Part shown: piece after piece, positions 20,472 to 30,222 of the stretch
How positions within the stretch are numbered: the first letter of the stretch is position 1
How the letters are laid out: the number at the start of each line of letters is the position of its first letter
Assembly: GCF_002266435.3 (NCBI RefSeq)
Contig: NZ_CP029426.2
Coordinates: forward strand, 1,580,001 to 1,644,000
Direction of reading: 5' to 3'
DNA: 64,000 nucleotides
Source: Bradyrhizobium amphicarpaeae
GTDB taxonomy: Bacteria; Pseudomonadota; Alphaproteobacteria; Rhizobiales; Xanthobacteraceae
The notes under the pieces: generated by a model
The model's input: the letters and a program-made list of their open reading frames with translations, nothing else
The model's database searches: none
Told to the model about the DNA's origin: nothing
Position numbers and translations under genes: made by a program

Positions 20472-21596
20472 TCAGCTGGCGGTGACAGCAGCAGGCGAAT
20501 GCCCCTCGACCGGAGACTCCATGATCGGAGCGAGCGGAGCCTCGGCCTTGTGAAATGGCGTCGCCCGCTCGCCGGCGGCGATCCCGACCACCTCGTCCCA
20601 GCGCGACAAGAAGGCCTCGACGCAGGCCGGATCGAACTGCCTGCCCTTGTTCTCGACCAGATAGCTGCGAGCCTCATCGATCGGCATCGGCTCTTTATAG
20701 GGGCGTCGCGTCGTCAGCGCGTCGAAGACGTCGGCGACCGCGACCACGCGCGCGGCGACCGGAATCTCGTCCGCCTTCAGACCGTTTGGATAGCCCGCGC
20801 CGTCCCAACGTTCGTGATGGCCTGCGGCGATTTGCGCACCCAGCTGGATCAGCTCGCAACCGGAGTCCGCCAGGATCCGCTCGCCGATCGTTGCATGGGT
20901 GCGGATCACCGCCATCTCGTCGTCGGTCAGCCTACCGGGCTTGAGCAGAATGTTGTCGGGAATGGCGACCTTGCCGACGTCATGCAGGGGCGCGGCCAGA
21001 TAAATGTCGCGGCAAAGCCGTGGCGGCAGTCCGAGCTGCTCGGCGATGATGCGGCTGTACCTGGCAACCCGCAGCGTGTGCTCGCCGGTGTCGTTGTCAC
21101 GGTATTCCACCGCGAGCGCGAGCCGCAGGATGATCTCCTCCTCGCGTTCGCCGAGCTTTCGCGTCGCGGCCGCGACTTCACTGGCCAGGTGCGCGGCGCG
21201 GTCGTTGAGCTTGCGGACAGCTGCGCCGAGTTGAATCAGATTCCGCAACCGAACCGTCATCTCGAGGCTTTCCCGCTGCTTCGGCAGGAAATCGGTCGCG
21301 CCGGCCTGCAGCGCTTCCATCTTGACGTCATCCGTCTGCCGTGAGGTGACCATCGCGATCGGAACGTCTGCGCAGCCCGGCAGGGCACGGAAGGCGCGGA
21401 TGAAGCTGATGCCGTCCATATGCGGCATCTCGTAGTCGACCAGCACGAGATCGAACACGCGCTCCCGCGCGCAAGCCAGCGCTTCCACGGGATCGAGGAA
21501 GGCGGTGGCCTCGACCAGACCATCTGCCTCGATGTGACGTTTCAGGTAGTTGAGGACAGACCGGCTGTCGTCAACCAGAAGCGCTTGGGTCAGCAT
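20472..21596 (-). CDS. Response regulator with HD-GYP phosphodiesterase domain
   Basis: The protein is 374 residues from ATG 21596 (the frame extends 14 codons upstream without support). A receiver domain covers residues 1-120 with phospho-acceptor Asp54 (LVDYEMP). A short helical linker is followed by an HD-GYP domain with His205-Asp206 (HDVGKVAIPDN) and HHERWDGAGYPNG near 259. It should hydrolyse cyclic di-GMP when phosphorylated by a sensor kinase or CheA. It is divergent from the chemotaxis operon and separated by 272 bases, so it could be a second output of that pathway. No histidine kinase is adjacent. Confidence 0.93.
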   Translation of the reverse strand: MLTQALLVDDSRSVLNYLKRHIEADGLVEATAFLDPVEALACARERVFDLVLVDYEMPHMDGISFIRAFRALPGCADVPIAMVTSRQTDDVKMEALQAGATDFLPKQRESLEMTVRLRNLIQLGAAVRKLNDRAAHLASEVAAATRKLGEREEEIILRLALAVEYRDNDTGEHTLRVARYSRIIAEQLGLPPRLCRDIYLAAPLHDVGKVAIPDNILLKPGRLTDDEMAVIRTHATIGERILADSGCELIQLGAQIAAGHHERWDGAGYPNGLKADEIPVAARVVAVADVFDALTTRRPYKEPMPIDEARSYLVENKGRQFDPACVEAFLSRWDEVVGIAAGERATPFHKAEAPLAPIMESPVEGHSPAAVTAS

Positions 21597-21868
21597 CTGT
21601 GGCCGGGGCTCTCTTCGCTGGCAAAGACACGAACCCAAGCCATAACCCGGGCAAATTTAACGCGAAGCAAATGCACCTCCACGACAGCGCACGCGCCGCG
21701 GATATGCACGCCGCGCATGAAAGATGTCGGCAGGCTGTGCACGCTTGCATGCGGTTGCGCGAATTCCGCGGGAATGTGACCCGTAGTTGTACGGATGCCC
21801 GCGTTAGGGGTTTGCTCACCCGATTCACGTCAAACGAGTATCGGAATCAAGCAAGAGGCGGGGCAGCG

Positions 21869-22192
21869 ATGGCGCTAAATCCCACGGAGCCGAGATGGTC
21901 GTTGCGGTTGCCCGCCGACTGCAGCATCGCGGCCATTCGCAATGTCTATGAGCTCATCCGCGAGGCGTTCAGCCGCCAGGAGCGGCTCGAGATCGACTGT
22001 TCGAGCGTCGACAAGGCCGACGTGACCTCGATCCAGCTTCTGCTGTCGACGGCCAAGACGGGGCAGGCCCAGGGCCGCCCGGTGGTGCTGACCTCTTTCT
22101 CACAGTCTCTTCGCAACACCCTTCGCCGCGCCGGCTTCACCAGCGAGGCGATGATCGATCAGCACTTCCCGCAAAAGAAAGATGGCATCTGA
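21869..22192 (+). CDS. STAS domain protein at the head of the chemotaxis operon
   Basis: This 107-residue protein starts at ATG 21869 after AGAGGCGGGG. It folds as a STAS domain: LRLPADCSIAAIRNVYELI, then the central LEIDCSSVDKADVTSIQLLL, where anti-sigma-antagonist relatives carry a phosphorylatable Ser/Thr. STAS proteins in chemotaxis loci may link the receptors to phosphorylation-dependent partner switching. Its TGA overlaps the cheY ATG by one base, so it is part of the operon and translated with it. Confidence 0.85.
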   Translation: MALNPTEPRWSLRLPADCSIAAIRNVYELIREAFSRQERLEIDCSSVDKADVTSIQLLLSTAKTGQAQGRPVVLTSFSQSLRNTLRRAGFTSEAMIDQHFPQKKDGI

Positions 22193-22557
22193 TGGCCACG
22201 ATTCTGACCGTCGACGATTCGCCCAGCATCCGGCAGATGATCAAGGTCGTGCTCGAGCCGGCCGGCCACAGCGTGATCGAGGCCGGCGACGGCGCGCAAG
22301 GGCTCGCCAAGGCCCAGGCCGGTAAACTCGACCTCGTCATCACCGACCTCAACATGCCCGTCATGAACGGGCTGGAGCTGATCCGGGCACTGCGCAAGCT
22401 ACCGAGCGCGGTCGGCATGCCCATCGTGTTCCTGACGACCGAATCCAGTGACACGGTGAAGCAGGAAGCCAAGAGCGCCGGCGCCACCGGCTGGATCACC
22501 AAGCCGTTCAAGCCTGAGCAACTGCTCGCCGTGGTCGGCAAATTGGTGCGCGCATGA
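22192..22557 (+). CDS. cheY: Chemotaxis response regulator
   Basis: This 121-residue single-domain receiver has all the working residues: Asp8 and Asp9 for Mg2+, phospho-acceptor Asp52 (ITDLNMP), Thr82, and Lys104 (WITKPFKP). It takes phosphate from CheA and would bind the flagellar switch or another output. It overlaps the STAS gene by 1 base and cheA by 4 bases (ATGA), which indicates tight translational coupling. Confidence 0.93.
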   Translation: MATILTVDDSPSIRQMIKVVLEPAGHSVIEAGDGAQGLAKAQAGKLDLVITDLNMPVMNGLELIRALRKLPSAVGMPIVFLTTESSDTVKQEAKSAGATGWITKPFKPEQLLAVVGKLVRA

Positions 22558-24629
22558 GCGTGATGGACCCGACCGAGATCTTTCGTCAGGAAGCCAGCGA
22601 GCTCTTCGAAGTTCTTGAAGGGGCCTTGCTCGACCTCGGCCAGCGTCCCGACGACCGCGAACTGGTCGATTCCGCCTTCCGCGCCCTGCACACGATCAAG
22701 GGTTCGGGCGCCATGTTCGGCTTCGACAAGGTCGCCTCCTTCACCCACGAATTCGAGACCGCCTTCGACCGCGTCCGCAAGGGCGAGATCAAGCCGACCC
22801 AGGAGCTGATCTCGGTCGCGCTCGCGGCCAAGGACTACATCCGCGCATTGATCGAAGATCCCCAGTCGACCGACGACATCATCGGCGAGGCGATCCTCGA
22901 CGACCTCAAGCGCTTCGTGTTTCCCGACCAGCCTGCCGTTCCCGTCGCTGAGGTCGCCGAGGCGCCGCCGCTGGCCCCCGTCGAGAGCAAGCAGGCCGGC
23001 TGGCACCTTTATCTGGAATTCGAATCCCATATCCTGCGCAACGGCTCGAACCCGCTCGACCTGCTGGAAGATCTCTGCAAGCTCGGCCCCTGCTTCGTCG
23101 TGCCTGTCACCGACGGCATCCCGTTCCTCGACGAGATGGAGCCGGAAGACTGCTATTTGAAGTGGGACGTCAAACTGCACGCCGCCTGCGACAAGGACGC
23201 GATCGACGACGTCTTCATGTTCGTTTCGGACGAGATGAAGCTGACGCTGTCGCCGCTGGAGCATGTCGAAGCGCCTGCGCCCGCACCGCTGTTCCAGTTG
23301 CTCGACGAGGAGCTGGCGCCGGTGGCCGACATGCCCGCGCCGCCGGTCGAGGCCGCTGCCGCGCCCGTCGCCGAGCAGCCCGTCACAAAGGCGGAGCCGA
23401 AATCCGAATCGAAGCCTGAACCGAAGCTCGAGGCCAAGCGCGACGATCGCGGCATCGCCACCGTCCGCGTCCAGGCCGAGCGCCTCGACGAATTGATGGA
23501 CCGCGTCGGCGAGCTCGTCATCGCGCAGGCGCGTCTGACCCAGCTCGCATCCTCCGGCTCCGATCTCTCGATCAAGATGATCGCCGAGGAAATCGAGCGC
23601 CTTGCCTCCTCTCTGCGTGACACCACGATGGGCGCGCGCATGGTGCCGATCGGCTCGCTGTTCGGGCGCTTCCGCCGCCTGATCCACGATCTGTCGCGCG
23701 ATCTGTCGAAGCCGGTCGAATTCGTCACCACCGGCGAGGACACCGAGCTCGACAAGACCATGATCGAGTGCCTGGCCGATCCGCTGGTGCATTTGATCCG
23801 CAACGCCATCGATCACGGCATCGAGGATACCGCGACCCGTTCGGCCAACGGCAAGACCGAGCAGGGCCGGATCGAGCTCGCCGCCGTCCATTCCGGCGCG
23901 CAGGTGCTCGTCACCGTGAAGGACAATGGCGGCGGCCTCAACACCGCCCGCATCCGCGCGAAAGCGGAAGAGCAGGGGCTGATTGCAGCCGGCGCGGTGC
24001 TCACCGATCACGAAATCCATCAGTTCCTGTTCCATCCCGGCTTCTCGACCGCGCAGACCATCTCGGCGCTGTCAGGCCGCGGCGTCGGCATGGACGTGGT
24101 CAAGCGCACCATCGAGAACATGCGCGGTTCGATCGACCTGTCGACCCGCCCGGGCCAGGGCACCACCGTGACGCTGCGGCTGCCGCTGACGCTGGCGATC
24201 ATCGAAGGTCTTCTGATCCGCGTCGGCGAGGGCCGCTACATCATTCCGCTGTCCGCAGTCGAGGAATGCATCGAGCTGACCGCCGAGGACGAGCGCTCCC
24301 GTGGCCGCAATTTCCTCAACGTGCGCGGCAATCTCGTGCCGTTCCTCCGGCTGCGCGAGATCATGAGCGCATCTGGCGCGCCGGACCGGCACCAGAAGAC
24401 GATCATCATCTCGACCGGCGACACCCACGTCGGTCTCGTCGCCGATCAGATCATCGGCAACCACCAGACCGTGATCAAGTCGCTCTCCAAGCTGCATTCG
24501 GACGTCACGATGTTCTCCGGCGCGACCATCCTGGGTGATGGCACGGCGGCATTGATCCTCGACGTCGCGCAGCTCGTCGCGTTGGCGCAGTCGAAGGTCG
24601 AGAAGCAGCATATCAGCGAGGCGGCGTGA
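22554..24629 (+). CDS. cheA: Chemotaxis histidine kinase
   Basis: The protein has 691 residues with CheA domain order. An N-terminal HPt carries phospho-His46 (ALHTIKGSGAMFGF). A Pro/Ala/Glu-rich linker and a response-regulator-binding region (about 145-290) follow. Then come the dimerisation helices (about 300-370), an HATPase with HLIRNAIDHGIED near 412 and GRGVGMDVVK, and a C-terminal CheW-like domain. It autophosphorylates under receptor control and passes phosphate to CheY and CheB. It overlaps cheY at its start and is followed at once by cheW (TGATG). Confidence 0.96.
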   Translation: MSVMDPTEIFRQEASELFEVLEGALLDLGQRPDDRELVDSAFRALHTIKGSGAMFGFDKVASFTHEFETAFDRVRKGEIKPTQELISVALAAKDYIRALIEDPQSTDDIIGEAILDDLKRFVFPDQPAVPVAEVAEAPPLAPVESKQAGWHLYLEFESHILRNGSNPLDLLEDLCKLGPCFVVPVTDGIPFLDEMEPEDCYLKWDVKLHAACDKDAIDDVFMFVSDEMKLTLSPLEHVEAPAPAPLFQLLDEELAPVADMPAPPVEAAAAPVAEQPVTKAEPKSESKPEPKLEAKRDDRGIATVRVQAERLDELMDRVGELVIAQARLTQLASSGSDLSIKMIAEEIERLASSLRDTTMGARMVPIGSLFGRFRRLIHDLSRDLSKPVEFVTTGEDTELDKTMIECLADPLVHLIRNAIDHGIEDTATRSANGKTEQGRIELAAVHSGAQVLVTVKDNGGGLNTARIRAKAEEQGLIAAGAVLTDHEIHQFLFHPGFSTAQTISALSGRGVGMDVVKRTIENMRGSIDLSTRPGQGTTVTLRLPLTLAIIEGLLIRVGEGRYIIPLSAVEECIELTAEDERSRGRNFLNVRGNLVPFLRLREIMSASGAPDRHQKTIIISTGDTHVGLVADQIIGNHQTVIKSLSKLHSDVTMFSGATILGDGTAALILDVAQLVALAQSKVEKQHISEAA

Positions 24630-25090
24630 TGAACGGTGGTTTGGCTGGCGAACGGCAGGCCGACGCGATGCAGGTCGTGATGATCGGCCTCGGCGAGGAG
24701 AAATTCGCGCTCGATGCCGGTCTCGTGCGCGAGATCATCGATCCTGTACCCGTGACCAAGGTGGCGGGCGCCCGGGCCTTCGTTCCCAGCGTGATCAACG
24801 TGCGCGGCAACGTCATTCCGCTCGCCGACTTGCGCATCCGCTTCGGCATGCCGCAGCTCGATGACACGGCCGAGACGCGCATCGTCGTGATCGAGCTCGA
24901 TCTCGACGGCGAGCCGGTCCTGGTCGGCGTCACCGCCGACAAGGTCTACGAGGTCACCGAGATCTCGCAGACCGACGTGCAGCAGACGCCGCGCGTCGGC
25001 ATGCACTGGAAGCCGGAGTTCATCCGCTTCATCGCGAAATGGCGTGAAGAGTTCGTCATCGTTCCCAACATGGAACGCATTCTGAATTGA
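24629..25090 (+). CDS. cheW: Chemotaxis coupling protein, first copy
   Basis: This 153-residue CheW domain protein starts at ATG 24629, which overlaps the cheA stop (GTGATG also allows a GTG one codon earlier). The SH3-like fold pattern is clear (LDAGLVREIIDPVPVTKVAG, VINVRGNVIPLADLRIRFG). It joins CheA to receptors. A second cheW lies 1.8 kb downstream in the same operon, and the two differ clearly in sequence, so each may serve a different receptor. Confidence 0.93.
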   Translation: MNGGLAGERQADAMQVVMIGLGEEKFALDAGLVREIIDPVPVTKVAGARAFVPSVINVRGNVIPLADLRIRFGMPQLDDTAETRIVVIELDLDGEPVLVGVTADKVYEVTEISQTDVQQTPRVGMHWKPEFIRFIAKWREEFVIVPNMERILN

Positions 25091-25128
25091 AACGAGGGTC
25101 TCGGGCGAGACTTGGGTAGGGGCTGAAG

Positions 25129-26823
25129 ATGAGATTTACGGTCAAGGCAAAGCTAGCCGTCGCGTTCGGCGTGGTCCTGCTGCTCTCGATGTCGGCGGGC
25201 GGCCTCGCCTATGTGAAGCTCAGCGAGATGATCGACACTGCCGACAATCTGGTGTCGCGCGCCGGCCGGATGGACCGTGCGGCCGAGATCGAGAAGGGGA
25301 TCCTGACACAGGTTAGGTCCGAGAAGAATCTGCTTCTGGCATCCGACAACGAAGCGGACGGCTTCGTTGCCGAGATCGCCAAGCAGCGCGAGGCCCTTCT
25401 CAAGCTGAAAGAAGAGATTCACACCGCGGCCTCCCCGGAAGGCAAGAAGCTGATCGAGAATTTCGGCGCCGCCTACGCCCGGATGAATGCCGTTGAGGAC
25501 GAAGCGCTCAAGATCGCCCGGACTGACAGGCCGAAAGCCATCGAACGCTCTGCGGTCGAGGTTCGAAAGGCGGTCCGCGAGGCAATGGATGCCGCCAACG
25601 TCTATGTCAGCAACGCCAAAAAGAACATGGCCGACCAGGCGCTCCAGGCGCACGAGGACGGCAATCGCGCCCACGTCATGCTGGTCGCTGCGGTGGTCGC
25701 ATCGCTCGTGATGGGTCTGGCCGCCGCGATCTGGATATCCCTCAGCATCTCCCGCGGGCTCGGCCGTGCGGTCGGCCTCGCCGGTGCCGTGGCGGCCGGT
25801 GATCTTACCCAGACGATCAATATCTCCAGCAATGACGAGATCGGTGATCTCGTCAAATCGCTGAACTCGATGGTCGAGAAGCTTCGCCGGGTCGTCGAGG
25901 AGGCTCTCACCGCTGCCAGCAACGTTTCCGCCGGCAGCCAGGAGCTCTCGGCCAGCGCCGAGCAGCTCTCGCAGGGCGCCACCGAGCAGGCCTCGTCCGC
26001 CGAGGAAGCCTCGTCCTCGATGGAAGAGATGGCCTCCAACGTGAAACAGAACGCCGACAACGCCAACCAGACCGAGAAGATCGCCGCGCGATCGGCCCAG
26101 GACGCCGAAGCCAGCGGCGTCGCCGTCGGTCGTGCGGTCCAGGCGATGCAGACGATCGCCGAGAAGATCACCATCGTGCAGGAGATCGCGCGCCAGACCG
26201 ACCTGCTCGCGCTCAACGCGGCGGTCGAGGCCGCACGCGCCGGCGAGCATGGCAAGGGTTTTGCGGTGGTCGCCTCTGAAGTGCGCAAGCTCGCCGAGCG
26301 GAGCCAGGCAGCAGCCGCCGACATCGGCACGCTGTCGACGGAAACGGTGAAGGTCGCTCAGGAAGCCGGCGACATGCTGTCCAAGCTCGTGCCGGACATC
26401 AAGAAGACGGCGGAGCTGGTGCAGGAAATCACTGCCGCCTGCCGCGAGCAGGACGTCGGTTCGGCCCAGATCAACCAGGCGATCCAGCAGCTCGACAAGG
26501 TCGGCCAGCAGAACGCCAGCGCGTCCGAACAGGTGTCTTCGACGTCGGAGGAGCTCGCCTCGCAGGCCGAGCAGCTCCAGTCCACCATCTCGTTCTTCCG
26601 CATCGAGGATGCGCGCAAGGAGAAGACGGCGGCCGAGCCGATCGACCGCGCCGTCGGACAGCTCCGGGCCAAGGCTGCGCACATGGCGGCCGCCGATCGC
26701 GGCACCAAGAAGCCGGCGCCTGCCCGCAAGCCGGCGCGTGCGATGAAGGTCGCCGGTGGCGGCGGCTTCGCCTTCGACATGAACGACGGCGAAGACGATC
26801 GCGACGCCGAGTTCCAGCGCTGA
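25129..26823 (+). CDS. Methyl-accepting chemotaxis protein, first copy
   Basis: This 564-residue receptor has helix 1 at about 10-30, a four-helix-bundle-like periplasmic domain of about 150 residues, helix 2 at about 184-205, HAMP, and a cytoplasmic signalling coiled coil. The hairpin tip [20 protein letters not shown] is intact. It ends in a basic Ala/Pro/Lys linker and the tail [18 protein letters not shown], identical to that of the second receptor. The sensed ligand is not predictable. It is 38 bases after cheW. A strong hairpin follows its stop codon. Confidence 0.93.
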   Translation: MRFTVKAKLAVAFGVVLLLSMSAGGLAYVKLSEMIDTADNLVSRAGRMDRAAEIEKGILTQVRSEKNLLLASDNEADGFVAEIAKQREALLKLKEEIHTAASPEGKKLIENFGAAYARMNAVEDEALKIARTDRPKAIERSAVEVRKAVREAMDAANVYVSNAKKNMADQALQAHEDGNRAHVMLVAAVVASLVMGLAAAIWISLSISRGLGRAVGLAGAVAAGDLTQTINISSNDEIGDLVKSLNSMVEKLRRVVEEALTAASNVSAGSQELSASAEQLSQGATEQASSAEEASSSMEEMASNVKQNADNANQTEKIAARSAQDAEASGVAVGRAVQAMQTIAEKITIVQEIARQTDLLALNAAVEAARAGEHGKGFAVVASEVRKLAERSQAAAADIGTLSTETVKVAQEAGDMLSKLVPDIKKTAELVQEITAACREQDVGSAQINQAIQQLDKVGQQNASASEQVSSTSEELASQAEQLQSTISFFRIEDARKEKTAAEPIDRAVGQLRAKAAHMAAADRGTKKPAPARKPARAMKVAGGGGFAFDMNDGEDDRDAEFQR

Positions 26824-26828
26824 TCAAC

Positions 26829-26851
26829 CGGTCCGGCCTAGTGCCGGACCG
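26829..26851. terminator. Intercistronic hairpin after the first receptor gene
   Basis: A 9-base-pair perfect stem (CGGTCCGGC / GCCGGACCG) with loop CTAGT begins 6 bases after the receptor stop and 37 bases before the next ATG. No T-run follows, so it is more likely an RNA stability or processing element or partial attenuator than a full terminator. Confidence 0.55.
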
Positions 26852-26887
26852 CACTCATTTCCAAATCCTCGGAATCCGGACCGCATC

Positions 26888-27364
26888 ATGGCCGCAACTT
26901 CGCAATATCTGACGCTCGGGCTCGCCGGCGAGACGTTCGGCATCAGCATTCGCAACGTCCGCGAAATCCTCGACATGCGGCCGATCTCCCGGCTTCCTCA
27001 CGCACCGGACTTCCTGCTCGGCATGATCGACGTGCGTGGCAGCGGCTATCCGATCGTCGATCTCCGGAACAAGCTCGGCCTGCCGAGCGTGGCCGCCACG
27101 GAAGCAACCCGGATCATCATCCTCGACGTGCCGATGAAGGACCGCTTGGTCGGCGTCGGCTTCGTTGCCGACTGCGTCTTCGAGGTCACCGACATCGACG
27201 AGCAGGCCATTGAGCCGATCCCCGAGGTCGGCGGCAAATGGCAATCGGACTATGCCGCCGGCATCGGCCGAAAGGGCGAAAAATTCGTCGTCATCTTCGA
27301 CCTCGCCAAGCTGATGGCGCGCGACGAGATCCCGGAAGGGCGCGAGTCGCCTCAGGCAGCCTGA
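26888..27364 (+). CDS. cheW: Chemotaxis coupling protein, second copy
   Basis: This 158-residue CheW protein has the typical LTLGLAGETFGISIRNVREI opening (landmark only) and LLGMIDVRGSGYPIVDLRNKLG. It differs from the first CheW over most of its length, and has a longer C-terminus with a conserved LMARDEIPEG. It probably serves the downstream receptor or forms mixed arrays. The start at ATG 26888 is 37 bases after the hairpin, and the second receptor follows after 56 bases. Confidence 0.93.
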   Translation: MAATSQYLTLGLAGETFGISIRNVREILDMRPISRLPHAPDFLLGMIDVRGSGYPIVDLRNKLGLPSVAATEATRIIILDVPMKDRLVGVGFVADCVFEVTDIDEQAIEPIPEVGGKWQSDYAAGIGRKGEKFVVIFDLAKLMARDEIPEGRESPQAA

Positions 27365-27420
27365 GTTCCAGTTAAGCGTGACCGAGCGTAACTCCCTCAA
27401 TTCGAACCAACGAGACTGAA

Positions 27421-29220
27421 ATGCGATTCACCGTCAAAGCCAAGCTCGCTAGCGCCTTCGGCATGGTCATCCTCCTGTTCATTGTGGCCGGTGCCGTCAG
27501 CTACATGAAATTGTCCGACATGGCCGCGACCACGGAGTCCATGGTGCTTCGTGCCAAGCGCATGGAGAAGGCAGCCGAAGTCGAGAAGATCATCTTCCAG
27601 CAGCTCCGGGCCGAAAAGAACGCCATTCTGGGAACGCCGGCCGAGGCCGATGAATTCGCCGCGAACGCAGCCAAGCTCCGCGACGACGCCACGAAGACCA
27701 AGGACGAGGTCTATGCGATGGCGAGTGAAGGCGGCAAGAAGCTGCTCGACAACTTTGCCAGCGCCTTTGCCAGGATGAACGCCTATCAGGAGGAGACGAT
27801 CAGGCTGGCGAAGACGGACAAGACGAAGGCGACCGAGCGATCGATGGGTGACGGGCGCAAGGTGGTCGCCGACGCGACGGAAGCGATGGGTGCCTATGTC
27901 ACGAACACCAAGAGGCAGATGGCGGAGCAGGCCGCGCAATCTCAGGAAGACAGCCGCCGTGCCCAGCTGATCCTCATCGTCCTGGTCGTGGTTTCGTTGA
28001 TCGTTGCCGCAGTCGGTGCGATCTGGATTTCCATCAACATCAGCCGGTCGCTCGCCAAGGCAGTCGGTCTGGCAGATGCCGTCGCAATCGGCGATCTCAG
28101 CCAGAAGATCGACAACGTCGCCAACGACGAAATCGGCGATCTCGTCAAATCCCTCAACGCGATGACAGCCAATCTGAACGCCACCGCTGCTATCGCCAAC
28201 GAGATCGCGCATGGCAACCTCACGGTCGAAGCCAAGCCGCTGTCGGACAAGGACACGCTCGGTCTCGCGCTCGAGCGCATGGTGGAGAAGCTTCGCCAGA
28301 TCGTGTCGGAAGCCCTGACCGCGGCGCAGAACGTCTCCGCCGGCAGCCAGGAACTCTCGGCCAGCGCAGAGCAGCTCTCGCAGGGCGCGACCGAGCAGGC
28401 TTCGTCCGCCGAGGAAGCGTCCTCCTCCATGGAGGAGATGGCCTCCAACGTGAAGCAGAACGCCGACAACGCCAGCCAGACCGAGAAGATCTCGGCGCAA
28501 TCGGCCAAGGACGCGGAAGCCAGCGGTGCCGCGGTCGGCCGCGCCGTCAACGCGATGCAGACCATCGCCGAGAAGATCACGATCGTGCAGGAGATCGCCC
28601 GCCAGACCGATCTGCTCGCGCTCAACGCCGCGGTCGAGGCCGCCCGCGCCGGCGAGCACGGCAAGGGTTTTGCGGTGGTCGCCTCCGAAGTGCGCAAGCT
28701 CGCCGAGCGCAGCCAGGCGGCCGCAGCCGAGATCGGCACGCTCTCGACCGACACCGTCAAGGTGGCACAGGAGGCCGGCGCGATGCTCTCCAAGCTCGTC
28801 CCCGACATCAAGAGGACCGCCGAGCTGGTCGAGGAGATCACCGCGGCCTGCCGCGAGCAGGACGTCGGCTCGGCCCAGATCAACCAGGCGATCCAGCAGC
28901 TCGACAAGGTCGGCCAGCAGAACGCCAGCGCTTCCGAGCAGGTGTCCTCGACCTCCGAGGAGCTCGCTTCGCAGGCCGAACAGCTTCAGTCCACCATCGC
29001 TTACTTCCGCATCGAGCAGGGCGGAAAGGGGCAGGCCGCGCCGATCGACCGGGCGGTGAGCCAGTTGCGGGCCAAGGCTGCGACCATGGCGGCGGTCGAG
29101 CGGCCGGCCAAGAAGCCGGCGGCCAAGCCGGCCCGTGCCCTGAAGGCTGCCGGTGGCGGCGGCTTCGCCTTCGACATGAACGACGGCGAGGATGACCGGG
29201 ACGCGGAGTTCCAGCGCTGA
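27421..29220 (+). CDS. Methyl-accepting chemotaxis protein, second copy
   Basis: This 599-residue receptor is built like the first one: helix 1 at about 10-30, a helical periplasmic domain, helix 2 near 180-202, HAMP, and signalling domain. It carries an extra stretch of about 45 residues after the first HAMP (from [20 protein letters not shown]), which reads as a second HAMP-like unit. From there to the end it is nearly the same as the first receptor, and the 18-residue tail is identical. The periplasmic domains are related but diverged, so the two probably sense different ligands. Confidence 0.93.
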   Translation: MRFTVKAKLASAFGMVILLFIVAGAVSYMKLSDMAATTESMVLRAKRMEKAAEVEKIIFQQLRAEKNAILGTPAEADEFAANAAKLRDDATKTKDEVYAMASEGGKKLLDNFASAFARMNAYQEETIRLAKTDKTKATERSMGDGRKVVADATEAMGAYVTNTKRQMAEQAAQSQEDSRRAQLILIVLVVVSLIVAAVGAIWISINISRSLAKAVGLADAVAIGDLSQKIDNVANDEIGDLVKSLNAMTANLNATAAIANEIAHGNLTVEAKPLSDKDTLGLALERMVEKLRQIVSEALTAAQNVSAGSQELSASAEQLSQGATEQASSAEEASSSMEEMASNVKQNADNASQTEKISAQSAKDAEASGAAVGRAVNAMQTIAEKITIVQEIARQTDLLALNAAVEAARAGEHGKGFAVVASEVRKLAERSQAAAAEIGTLSTDTVKVAQEAGAMLSKLVPDIKRTAELVEEITAACREQDVGSAQINQAIQQLDKVGQQNASASEQVSSTSEELASQAEQLQSTIAYFRIEQGGKGQAAPIDRAVSQLRAKAATMAAVERPAKKPAAKPARALKAAGGGGFAFDMNDGEDDRDAEFQR

Positions 29221-29231
29221 ACTGCTTCGAG

Positions 29232-29256
29232 GATCGGCCCCCGACGGGGGCCGATC
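29232..29256. terminator. Intercistronic hairpin after the second receptor gene
   Basis: GATCGGCCCCC and GGGGGCCGATC form a perfect 11-base-pair stem with a 3-base loop, 11 bases after the receptor stop and about 100 bases before cheR. No T-run follows. It resembles the hairpin after the first receptor and may limit read-through or protect the 3' end of the receptor message. Confidence 0.6.
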
Positions 29257-29353
29257 TGCTTCCGCAATTGTGCACGAGTTTAGGATCCAAGATGGCCTGT
29301 CCGGCCCGACATTCAGTACAGGCGGCCATCGGGGCCCGGAGCAGGCGGACGTG

Positions 29354-30205
29354 ATGCCCGCCCTGCAGGATACGGCCGTGCATCTGTCGGACCGCCACTT
29401 CCGGACCATCGCCGAATTGATCGAGGGCCAGGTCGGCATCAAGCTGCCGCAGGGCAAGCGGCTGATGCTGGAGGGGCGGCTGCACAAGCGCGTGCGCGCG
29501 CTGAATTTCTCCGATCTCAACGAATATGTCGACAACCTGTTCGAGGCGGATCTTTTCGACAACGAACTCACCCATCTCATCGACGTGGTGACGACGAACA
29601 AGACCGACTTTTTCCGCGAGCCGCAGCACTTCGCCTTCATGCGCGACGTCGCGATTCCCGGCCTGCTCAAATCGCATGGACGGAAGAACGCGAACCTGAA
29701 GATCTGGAGCTCGGCGAGCTCAACCGGCATGGAGGCGTACACCACCGCGATGGTGCTGGACGACATGACGCGGAACGGCTCGCGCTTCCAGTACCGCATT
29801 CTCGGGACCGACATCTCGACCGCCGTGCTGCGTCTCGCCAAGACCGCGATCTACACGCGCGACGTGCTCGGCCCGGTGCCGGAGCCATTCGTGAAACGTT
29901 ATTTTTCGATGTCGCGGGACAAATCGCGCGGCGAGGTGCGGGTCGTACCCGAGTTGCGGCGCATGACGCACTTCATGCGGATGAACCTGATGGACAAGTC
30001 CTACCCGGTCGACCGCGACGTCGACATTATTTTCTGCCGCAATGTCTTGATTTATTTCGAACGGGAGACGCAGCGCAAGGTGGTCGAGCAATTGTGCAGC
30101 CATTTGCGGCCCGGCGGTTACCTGCTGGTCGGGCATTCGGAATCGATGATCCACAGTGCAGTACCCGGTCTGAAGCAAGTTCAACCAACCATTTTCCAGG
30201 TCTAG
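29354..30205 (+). CDS. cheR: Chemotaxis protein methyltransferase
   Basis: The protein is 283 residues from ATG 29354. The frame is open to 29192 but the extra part overlaps the hairpin and the receptor gene. A CheR N-terminal helical domain ([19 protein letters not shown]) is followed by the SAM-binding domain with [15 protein letters not shown] and FCRNVLIYF. It methylates receptor glutamates. The usual STGEEPYS SAM motif reads SSTGMEAYT here: one of the two acidic residues is Met and the Pro is Ala, while the key second Glu remains. cheB follows after 17 bases. Confidence 0.93.
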   Translation: MPALQDTAVHLSDRHFRTIAELIEGQVGIKLPQGKRLMLEGRLHKRVRALNFSDLNEYVDNLFEADLFDNELTHLIDVVTTNKTDFFREPQHFAFMRDVAIPGLLKSHGRKNANLKIWSSASSTGMEAYTTAMVLDDMTRNGSRFQYRILGTDISTAVLRLAKTAIYTRDVLGPVPEPFVKRYFSMSRDKSRGEVRVVPELRRMTHFMRMNLMDKSYPVDRDVDIIFCRNVLIYFERETQRKVVEQLCSHLRPGGYLLVGHSESMIHSAVPGLKQVQPTIFQV

Positions 30206-30222
30206 CCGGAGCGCCGCCTAAA

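Noticed and set aside
22137..24035. Minus-strand open frame of 632 residues over cheY and cheA
   Set aside because: It runs antisense to well-conserved chemotaxis genes, has no ribosome site, and its composition is that of reversed CheA codons.
27397..29841. Minus-strand open frame of 814 residues over the second receptor
   Set aside because: It is a shadow of the receptor gene, full of Leu/Gly/Arg repeats that mirror the coiled coil. The same happens over the first receptor at 25153-26682.
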